12,856 nucleotides of DNA, taken from assembly GCA_002428895.1 (NCBI GenBank), contig DIYC01000142.1, forward strand, positions 3,522 through 16,377, given 5' to 3'. The position numbers and the translations under genes are program-made. The stretch comes from Burkholderiales bacterium UBA6064. GTDB taxonomy: Bacteria; Pseudomonadota; Gammaproteobacteria; Burkholderiales; Burkholderiaceae_B. This document shows positions 7,411 to 12,856 of this stretch, piece by piece (the first letter of the stretch is position 1; every line of letters begins with the position of its first letter). Under the pieces are notes generated by a model. The model ran no database searches. It was given only the letters and a program-made list of their open reading frames with translations, and was not told the origin of the DNA.

Positions 7411-7438
7411 ATTTTACCTGTTTTACTGCGTTAAACAA
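7411..7438 (-). promoter_or_regulatory. candidate promoter for the lipoprotein gene
   Basis: On the minus strand TTGTTT (7433-7438) and TAAAAT (7411-7416) are 16 bases apart and would place the transcription start near 7404, just before either lipoprotein start codon. It lies in the 174-base gap after ppa, so the two accessory genes probably have their own transcript. Confidence 0.35.
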
Positions 7439-7512
7439 TTAAAATAAAAAACATACGCTGATCTGGAGTGGAGAGTTCGATGAAAAAGTAAAGATAAAAC
7501 AAAGTTTACTCA

Positions 7513-7542
7513 TGAAGTGGGGTATTGTTATAAACCACTTCA
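7513..7542. repeat. perfect 8-base inverted repeat downstream of ppa
   Basis: TGAAGTGG and CCACTTCA flank a 14-base A/T-rich spacer. The hairpin begins 23 bases after the ppa stop. In the direction of ppa transcription it is followed by TGAGTAAAC rather than a T-run, so it is not a canonical intrinsic terminator; it may protect the 3' end of the mRNA or be an operator upstream of the lipoprotein promoter. The remaining 7392-7565 gap holds no gene that I can support. Confidence 0.5.
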
Positions 7543-7565
7543 CGAAAACTTAAAGCCATTTAAAA

Positions 7566-8093
7566 CTATTTCTTGGCATTTTCTACACCCTGATTAATTT
7601 CTTGTTTTACATCATCCATATTTCCCCAACCTTCGATTTTGACCCATTTGCCTTGTTCAAGGTCTTTATAATGCTCAAAAAAGTGCTGGATTCGTGCTAA
7701 AAACTCTTTGGGTACATCATTGATCGTTTGATAGCACGAATAGCTGGGCAACAGTTTTTCAACAGGAACGCCCAACAATTTAGCATCCCCACCCGATTCA
7801 TCAGTCATTTTTAAAATACCAATTGGCCGTACTCGAAGAACACACCCAGGCTGTAGAGGAAAGGGAGTCATGACTAACATGTCGACTGGGTCACCATCGG
7901 CCGCAATAGTTTGCGGAATATAGCCATAATTACAGGGATAAACCATTGAGGTGCCGACAAATCGATCAACCCACAACGTATTCGTTTTTTTGTCTATTTC
8001 ATATTTGACTGGTGAAGAGTTGGCAGAAATTTCAATGACAACATTAACATCATAGGGTAAATTTTTCCCAGCAGGAATTGCGCTGTAGCTCAT
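7566..8093 (-). CDS. ppa: inorganic pyrophosphatase (family I)
   Basis: Ppa hydrolyses pyrophosphate to phosphate in the cytoplasm, pulling biosynthetic reactions forward. The 175-residue product is close to the 176 residues of the E. coli enzyme, and the active-site residues line up with a shift of one: E21, K30, E32, R44, Y56, the signature DGDPVD at 66-71 with D66, D68 and D71, D98, D103, K105, Y142 and K143. The ATG at 8093 has a clear ribosome binding site, AAGG five bases upstream. hemY ends 45 bases before it, so ppa may be cotranscribed with the heme genes, with a possible extra promoter in the gap. In related bacteria I recall ppa close to nadE; here two accessory genes lie between them. 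Confidence 0.97.
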   Translation of the reverse strand: MSYSAIPAGKNLPYDVNVVIEISANSSPVKYEIDKKTNTLWVDRFVGTSMVYPCNYGYIPQTIAADGDPVDMLVMTPFPLQPGCVLRVRPIGILKMTDESGGDAKLLGVPVEKLLPSYSCYQTINDVPKEFLARIQHFFEHYKDLEQGKWVKIEGWGNMDDVKQEINQGVENAKK

Positions 8094-8120
8094 GGTGACC
8101 TTATAAATTGAAAAAGAGAT

Positions 8121-8150
8121 ATTCTAACGCTCTTTAAACTAGAGAGTCAT
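8121..8150 (-). promoter_or_regulatory. candidate internal promoter for ppa
   Basis: On the minus strand ATGACT (8145-8150, in the last codons of hemY) and TAGAAT (8121-8126) are 18 bases apart, and transcription would begin about 20 bases before the ppa ATG. The match is moderate. Confidence 0.3.
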
Positions 8151-9326
8151 TTTAGAAAGACTTAATTGCTGTTGAAATTTTTGTTTCCATTGTTGCGCAA
8201 TCTCAGGTTTATTGGCATTTTCATAGAGTCGGGTCAGTTGATGGGCTAAACTAGGACTTGGCTGTGCTTTGTATAATTGCTCATAAGTAACAATTGCTTT
8301 ACCCCAAAGCTGCTGTTGTTCATAAATTTCGGCTGCAATATGTAATAACAAAATGTTAGTCGAGTTTTTTTCAACTAAATTTTCTGTAAAGTCTAAGCAA
8401 GATTTAGGCTCAGCTTGAGCAATTTTTTGATAAGTTAACAAGACTTGATTGCTTAAAGCTAACGTTAAATTGGCTTCAATTAGTTTCTTGGCCTGATCAA
8501 CCCAACCAGTGGCCAGTAAGTACAAGGCCAGGTCATTGACTAAACCATGCGCTGAGCAATGTTCTTTAATAATCTGTGCAACTAATCGATTGATTGCATC
8601 CACTGAGTTTTGTTCTTTAAATAAACCGATATAAATTTTTTTAAGGAGCGTGTGGTATTCAGTTTCACTCAAAGTTTCAATAATCTGGTTTTCTTTAGCA
8701 ATTCGTAAGGCTTCTTCCCAACGTTCAGTACTTAGAAAAGCATCTAATTTAATGCGCCGAATCACTGTCAATTTTTTTGTTTTTGAGGATAAGTGTTGAA
8801 TTAATTCTAAGGCTTGTATCGGATTACTTTGTGCAATTGCGATTTGTGCTTCGAGTACTTGAAGGGTTTCTGACAAGTCATTTTTTGTTTTTGAAATTAA
8901 GCTCAACGATTTTTGAGCCAACTCGTACTGTTTATGCTGAATCGCAACCAAGGCATGCATAGCGCGAACCACATCCGCACAGTCACCGGATTTCAGCATT
9001 TTTTCAAGTGCCTTATCGGCTAGGTGACTATCACTCATAACAAAGGCAGAAAACATTTCTTGATGCGCTTTAAGAGCGTTAAGTTGACGTCTCTTTTCAA
9101 AATAAAATCGAATCTTTTGGGGAACTTGCCCTGAAACTTTAAATATTTTAAAAATAACAGTAATCAAAAATAGAGTCACGATCAAACTAATAATTGCAAA
9201 ATTAATAGAAAAATCAATACGCTGAGAAGGCAAAAAAATAGCGATTCGACCCGTATTCTCAACCGCTGCTAAAGTAAGTAAAACCGCAAAGGCAACAATA
9301 ATCGCAAGAGAAATTAATTTCTTCAA
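8139..9326 (-). CDS. hemY: heme biosynthesis-associated membrane protein HemY
   Basis: HemY is an inner-membrane protein with tetratricopeptide-like repeats encoded with heme genes in proteobacteria; it is thought to assist late heme or protoheme metabolism, with no established enzymatic reaction. The 395-residue product has two N-terminal membrane segments (about 4-22 and 42-60) separated by the family's VENTGRIAI motif, followed by helical repeat pairs such as NPIQALELIQHL, ERWEEALRIAKE and QLWGKAIVTYEQLY. The length is typical. It starts with TTG in a four-base TTGA overlap with the hemDX stop; GAGAGG lies eight bases upstream and there is no ATG near the signal, so translational coupling is likely. 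It is unrelated to the protoporphyrinogen oxidase also called HemY in Firmicutes. Confidence 0.92.
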   Translation of the reverse strand: MKKLISLAIIVAFAVLLTLAAVENTGRIAIFLPSQRIDFSINFAIISLIVTLFLITVIFKIFKVSGQVPQKIRFYFEKRRQLNALKAHQEMFSAFVMSDSHLADKALEKMLKSGDCADVVRAMHALVAIQHKQYELAQKSLSLISKTKNDLSETLQVLEAQIAIAQSNPIQALELIQHLSSKTKKLTVIRRIKLDAFLSTERWEEALRIAKENQIIETLSETEYHTLLKKIYIGLFKEQNSVDAINRLVAQIIKEHCSAHGLVNDLALYLLATGWVDQAKKLIEANLTLALSNQVLLTYQKIAQAEPKSCLDFTENLVEKNSTNILLLHIAAEIYEQQQLWGKAIVTYEQLYKAQPSPSLAHQLTRLYENANKPEIAQQWKQKFQQQLSLSKMTL

Positions 9327-11392
9327 TTCAGTTTCCTCTCCGATTCCATTGCCAATGCAATACTTGCTGTTGAATGAGTTAATTCAGGTAAAGCAATTTG
9401 AATTTGCACTTGTCCAATTTGTTCCAGTACCCGCAGAGCGCTATGAACCTGAGGGTTTGTTTGGTCAAAGTATGTAGACAACATGGCACGTGAACGATTA
9501 ATATCAGATGTTAAAAGTTTTGCATGCCGAGACATTAAAGACAAACGTGCATTGAGTAGCGATAACCTCAGTGTATTTTTTAAATCTTGACGCTGACTAG
9601 CCGACAGCATCAATGCTTTGGGATCATCGACTGCGGTAATTTCAATTAAACTTTTAACATCTTGCCAAATCGATACAAAAGCAAATCGAATAGTTTCTAA
9701 GGCCGACTCGACTAAATTATCGTAAGACCATGAAAGTGGCATATTAAGTTGAAAGTCATTTTTCTTATTTGTAAAAGAATCGATTAACATGGAATCGGTT
9801 GCCGATAGCGTGGGCATGCTGTCAACTGAGTTAATAATTGAATCGAGCTGAATGGCCAATTCGATCAAATCGATTTGTTTAACTTGATTCAGTGCGGCTA
9901 AATCTTTTGCAATACTGGTACGAATTGCGATTAAGCTAGGCTTCTCAGTTTTCTCAAGCAATTCAATTGCTTGTTGTAGTGCAACTTTAGCACCCTCAAT
10001 ATTACCTAGTACATACAGTTGGCGTTTTGCGATCGACACCAGTTGATGAATTTCGCTTAATGACACGGCAGATCGGCTGCCAATAAGCTCTTCATACACT
10101 TGCTGCAACAATTCTTGTTGCCCTTGTGCTTCTTTTTGATCTGTTTGATTTTGCTCAAAACGAACTTTTAAGTCGCGGTATAAACCATCAACATTTTGTA
10201 CAGTTTCTTGCATCACAGCCAAACGGGTTTTATCTTCTTGCATACGCTCTAAAAGAAGTTGTTTGGCATGTTCTAGTCTGTTTTGACCATAAAAAGCCAA
10301 TCCGATTAATCCAAGCCAGGCAATTGTGACCATAACAAGAGCGACTAAAGCAGTTCTAGATTGGTTTAATGGCTGCCGTGATTGTGTTGCAAGCACTGAA
10401 CTTGGCGCGTGAATTGCATTCAAGCCACCCACAGAAGTCGCAGCAGAGGTGGGTTTAGTGAAATCTGACAACGTTTGAGTGTCAGAATTGGTTTTTGCTG
10501 TTTGATTTGAGGAATCGGAGTTAATCACAGTGAAACCTTTATGCAAATTGTAAGTACCTGTAAGGTCTATTGTAGAGTCTAGATTCGCTTTAAGCCAAAT
10601 GATAACCGCTTCGATACCGGTTGGAATCATTTCGATTCGCTGAAAACCCACAGTTGAGGCTGACTGAAAAATGCGCGGATGCGTTACTAAACAATACGCT
10701 TGTGAAAACAGATCTAAATCATGATTAGAAAGAAATTTCTTAAAGTGATCCGCCAATTCATCAATTGCATCGCTGCTGGTTACCCAAAATACAAGTGATT
10801 TTTTATGGTTAAATAAGCGGGTATAATCCTCTGCATGATAATCAATCGCCTGCCGTTGATAAACTCGCAAACTTATGGCGTTAAAGCCAATGTGGGTAAG
10901 TTGCTTTTGCAACGGTGAAGCATACGGTTTGCCATTTAAAATCAAAATGCGTGTAGCGCTTGGCGAGAACATTTGTTTTAACAACACTTCAAGACCCTGG
11001 GCGTCTTCACTTACCCTGTGATCCGAAAATTTTGGTGCCACAATCGCCCGACTAGGTACACCTAAGCTAAGTGCAACTTGAGCACTTTGGTAACCCATGG
11101 CCGCACAAATTAGTTGATCGGGCCAAACACCTAACGCAGAGACGACAAATTCAATCACCGATGGGCTAACACAGACTAAAATGCCCTGCTGCTTGGTTTG
11201 CTGAATCTCCTGAATAAAAGCTTTAACCTGGGTAAAAGACTCAATAATTGGTGTTAATGAAAAAACTGGGTGCCTAATTACTTCAAGTTGGGGAAGCGAA
11301 CCTAAATACGAGTCAAGATTTTGTTTTTGAATAGTGTATTGTTCAGGCAAACGGGGTTTAGTCACAACGAGTATAAAAGGTGTTGTTGGCAT
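9323..11392 (-). CDS. hemDX: fused uroporphyrinogen-III synthase HemD and membrane protein HemX
   Basis: Residues 1-270 form a HemD domain, which closes hydroxymethylbilane to uroporphyrinogen III; supporting segments are VCVSPSVIEFV at 73-83, DAQGL at 130-134 following the first-domain loop, ILILNGKP at 149-156, VYQR at 177-180 and WVTSSDAID at 203-211. Residues 275-345 are a Ser/Thr/Gln-rich linker. A membrane segment follows at about 347-368, then a coiled coil at 371-435 and a HemX-type domain to 689 (ISIAKRQLYV-like segment near 453-461, DLKNTLRLSLLNARLSL at 603-619). HemX is a membrane protein of uncertain role, once proposed as a methyltransferase but without that motif. The topology would keep the synthase in the cytoplasm and the HemX part in the periplasm. 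Fusion of this type is known in betaproteobacteria. The ATG has a strong GAGGGG site four bases upstream; hemC ends 14 bases before. Confidence 0.93.
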   Translation of the reverse strand: MPTTPFILVVTKPRLPEQYTIQKQNLDSYLGSLPQLEVIRHPVFSLTPIIESFTQVKAFIQEIQQTKQQGILVCVSPSVIEFVVSALGVWPDQLICAAMGYQSAQVALSLGVPSRAIVAPKFSDHRVSEDAQGLEVLLKQMFSPSATRILILNGKPYASPLQKQLTHIGFNAISLRVYQRQAIDYHAEDYTRLFNHKKSLVFWVTSSDAIDELADHFKKFLSNHDLDLFSQAYCLVTHPRIFQSASTVGFQRIEMIPTGIEAVIIWLKANLDSTIDLTGTYNLHKGFTVINSDSSNQTAKTNSDTQTLSDFTKPTSAATSVGGLNAIHAPSSVLATQSRQPLNQSRTALVALVMVTIAWLGLIGLAFYGQNRLEHAKQLLLERMQEDKTRLAVMQETVQNVDGLYRDLKVRFEQNQTDQKEAQGQQELLQQVYEELIGSRSAVSLSEIHQLVSIAKRQLYVLGNIEGAKVALQQAIELLEKTEKPSLIAIRTSIAKDLAALNQVKQIDLIELAIQLDSIINSVDSMPTLSATDSMLIDSFTNKKNDFQLNMPLSWSYDNLVESALETIRFAFVSIWQDVKSLIEITAVDDPKALMLSASQRQDLKNTLRLSLLNARLSLMSRHAKLLTSDINRSRAMLSTYFDQTNPQVHSALRVLEQIGQVQIQIALPELTHSTASIALAMESERKLN

Positions 11393-11406
11393 GTTACCCC
11401 TCTGCC

Positions 11407-12336
11407 CTAAGCATGCGGATTCAGTGACTGTTCAACCAATTGTTCAGCGCCTGCTGCTTTTAATTCATCAATGACTTGGTTAGACACCTGCTGCCACTGA
11501 TCTAAGGGGCCTCGCGCTTGCGCAAACAGTATGCGTGTGCCATTGGTGTGTGCTACCAACCCTCGAAGCACCATTTGATTGCCTGCTTCAAGTTGTGCAT
11601 AACCTGCAATTGGCACATGGCAACTACCCCCCAAAGCGGCAGAAATTTGGCGTTCTGCCTGAACTAACAACGTCTCAATTGGATTAATTAAAGGCAATAA
11701 CAATTGCTTTAAAGCAGAATCTTGTTGGCGAATTTCTAAGCCAAGTGCACCTTGACCTACCGCAGGCAACATGACTTCAGGTGCTAGCTGACAACGAATA
11801 CGATGCTCTAAATGAAGTCGCTTTAATCCAGCAGAAGCTAACACAATGGCTTGAAACTGGCCTGCATCTAACTTACTTAAACGGGTATCAAGATTACCAC
11901 GCAATGGCTTGATGATTAAATAAGGGTATTTGGCTAAAATTTGCGCTTGACGACGCAAGCTAGACGTTCCTACCACTGCGCCAGGTGGCAATTGATCTAA
12001 ATGACTGTATTCATTGGACACAAAAGCATCGCTTGGGTCTTCGCGAGTCATAAAACCAACTAGATTAAATTGGGATTGTAGTTGCATAGGAATGTCTTTG
12101 CCCGAGTGTACCGCCAAATCAGCACGATCTTCGAGTAAAGCGGTTTCTAGTTCTTTGATGAACAAACCTTTGCCACCAATTTTCGACAAAGAACGGTCTA
12201 AGATCTGGTCACCTTGCGTGGTCATACCCACAATGATCACTTCAGATACCCCGTTTAAGGCCATTAATTTTTGTTTAACATGCTCCGCCTGCCACATTGC
12301 AAGCCGACTTTCACGCGTTGCGATTCTGATTTTCAT
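11407..12336 (-). CDS. hemC: porphobilinogen deaminase (hydroxymethylbilane synthase) HemC
   Basis: HemC joins four porphobilinogen units into hydroxymethylbilane, the substrate of the HemD domain encoded next. The 309-residue product has the family's landmarks: IATRESRLAMWQA at the N-terminus, GGKGLFIKELE at 54-64, the catalytic aspartate D81 in HSGKDIP, GTSSLRRQ at 123-130, RGNLDTRLSKLD at 146-157, LASAGLKRL at 166-174 and the dipyrromethane-binding cysteine C239 in GGSCHVPIAGYA. The residue between the conserved Ser and Lys is Gly where Met, Leu or Val is usual. The RGNLDTRLSKLD and LGGSC segments look betaproteobacterial to me. The ATG at 12336 has only a weak GAAG site. It heads the hemC-hemDX-hemY operon, divergent from argH. 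Confidence 0.97.
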   Translation of the reverse strand: MKIRIATRESRLAMWQAEHVKQKLMALNGVSEVIIVGMTTQGDQILDRSLSKIGGKGLFIKELETALLEDRADLAVHSGKDIPMQLQSQFNLVGFMTREDPSDAFVSNEYSHLDQLPPGAVVGTSSLRRQAQILAKYPYLIIKPLRGNLDTRLSKLDAGQFQAIVLASAGLKRLHLEHRIRCQLAPEVMLPAVGQGALGLEIRQQDSALKQLLLPLINPIETLLVQAERQISAALGGSCHVPIAGYAQLEAGNQMVLRGLVAHTNGTRILFAQARGPLDQWQQVSNQVIDELKAAGAEQLVEQSLNPHA

Positions 12337-12375
12337 AATTCTTCAACACTTACAAGCTATTTTCAACAACCGGCA

Positions 12376-12381
12376 AGCATA
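12376..12381 (-). promoter_or_regulatory. candidate extended -10 for the hemC operon
   Basis: On the minus strand TATGCT preceded by TGC (extended -10 form) lies 40 to 45 bases before the hemC ATG. No good -35 is seen at 17 bases. It overlaps the upstream side of the argH promoter, so the two divergent genes share a compact control region of 114 bases. Confidence 0.28.
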
Positions 12382-12410
12382 GCACGGCTAAACCCAATTC
12401 TCTAAGCCAG

Positions 12411-12416
12411 TATAAT
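12411..12416 (+). promoter_or_regulatory. -10 element of argH
   Basis: A perfect TATAAT lies 35 to 40 bases before the argH ATG and would start transcription near 12423, giving a leader of about 28 bases. The -35 position (CTAAAC or nearby) is weak, and no clear ArgR box is visible. Confidence 0.5.
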
Positions 12417-12450
12417 GGTTGTCTTGTGAAATCTTTATCAGGTCTTTTTT

Positions 12451-12856
12451 ATGTCGAACCAATGGTCAAAAAAACAGCAAGCTTGGTCTGCGCGCTTTAA
12501 CGAACCTATGTCTGAATTGGTTAAGCGCTATACAGCCTCGGTGTTTTTTGACAAACGTTTGGCTCATTTTGATATTCAAGGGTCGCTGGCTCATGCACAA
12601 ATGCTCAGCGAGTCAAAGGTTATTTCTCATGATGACTTTCAAGCGATTGAACGTGGGCTGAAACAAATTAGCCAAGAAATTAATAATAACCAATTTAACT
12701 GGCAACTTGATCTCGAAGATGTTCATTTAAACATTGAGCGACGACTCACTGAACTGGTGGGCGATGCGGGCAAACGCCTGCACACGGGTCGTTCTCGAAA
12801 TGACCAAGTAGCCACCGATGTTCGTTTATTTTTACGACATGAAATTGATGCCTGTG
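12451..12856 (+). CDS. argH: argininosuccinate lyase ArgH, N-terminal part (runs off the right edge)
   Basis: ArgH cleaves argininosuccinate to arginine and fumarate, the last step of arginine synthesis, in the cytoplasm. The first 135 codons are present out of an expected 460 or so. The protein starts with the family's WSxRF segment near 12-16, then [12 protein letters not shown] at 41-52, [12 protein letters not shown] at 88-99 and the strongly conserved [13 protein letters not shown] at 111-123, all substrate-binding regions of the fumarase/aspartase superfamily; WSARF and the HTGRSRNDQ run identify ArgH specifically. AGG at 12440-12442 is eight bases before the ATG. It is divergent from hemC and is the second arginine gene in the window, separate from argA. 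Confidence 0.96.
   Translation, partial: MSNQWSKKQQAWSARFNEPMSELVKRYTASVFFDKRLAHFDIQGSLAHAQMLSESKVISHDDFQAIERGLKQISQEINNNQFNWQLDLEDVHLNIERRLTELVGDAGKRLHTGRSRNDQVATDVRLFLRHEIDAC

Noticed and set aside
9323..11392. HemX part as an active uroporphyrinogen-III methyltransferase
   Set aside because: The HemX region lacks SAM-dependent uroporphyrinogen methyltransferase motifs and is a membrane-anchored coiled-coil domain; the old annotation is not supported.
12014..12382. 122-residue plus-strand frame opposite hemC
   Set aside because: It lies antisense across conserved hemC motifs and its composition looks like a mirrored frame; no support as a gene.
12419..12661. 80-residue plus-strand frame overlapping the start of argH
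   Set aside because: The argH frame from 12451 encodes clear conserved motifs; this is the other frame of the same DNA.
1..12856. CRISPR arrays, tRNA, rRNA, insertion sequences or attachment sites
   Set aside because: I saw no regularly spaced direct repeats, cloverleaf-like sequences, transposase frames or paired terminal repeats.

Overview
The window reads as a compact chromosomal stretch of a low-GC betaproteobacterium, most likely Burkholderiales-like. This is inferred from remembered family features, not from a search. The HemD and HemX domains are fused in one reading frame, the order is hemC-hemDX-hemY-ppa, hrpA and argA are divergent neighbours, and MetC, HemC and Ppa look like the betaproteobacterial versions. 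Base composition is unusually A/T-rich for that group, which would suit a host-associated or otherwise reduced lineage. Three genes start with non-ATG codons (metC TTG, hemY TTG, nadE GTG).

Layout, left to right. At 1-802 (-) is the N-terminal part of the DEAH-box RNA helicase HrpA. A short divergent promoter region with an imperfect hairpin separates it from argA (916-2259, +), the first enzyme of arginine synthesis. metC (2274-3554, +) follows after 14 bases. metC meets the nadE gene for glutamine-dependent NAD+ synthetase tail to tail with an 8-base overlap (3547-5205, -). Upstream of nadE lie two accessory genes on the minus strand: a 597-residue protein of unrecognised family built from about 38-residue helical repeats (5259-7052), and an 88-residue lipoprotein (7125-7391). 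Next are ppa (7566-8093, -) and a tight heme operon transcribed leftwards: hemC (11407-12336), hemDX (9323-11392) and hemY (8139-9326). The start of argH (12451 to the window end, +) is divergent from hemC.

The housekeeping genes cover arginine synthesis (argA, argH), methionine synthesis (metC), NAD synthesis (nadE), pyrophosphate removal (ppa) and the step from porphobilinogen to uroporphyrinogen III (hemC, hemDX), with hemY thought to assist late heme synthesis. I recall ppa and nadE as close neighbours in Burkholderiales, so the two genes between them look like an accessory insertion.

The most unusual element is the 597-residue repeat protein. Its repeats share a register with TALE-like DNA-binding repeats such as the Bat proteins of Mycetohabitans: aromatic or leucine at position 1, Ile/Leu at 6 and 9, two variable residues at 12-13, and often Gly at 14. 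They are longer (about 38-39 residues) and divergent. It lacks a signal peptide, ends in an acidic, aromatic tail, and three sampled 60-base lines of its gene are clearly poorer in G+C than three from the heme genes. A TALE-like or other modular helical-repeat protein, possibly a host-directed effector, is a hypothesis. There are no tRNA, rRNA, CRISPR or transposase genes that I can see, and no gap longer than 300 bases.
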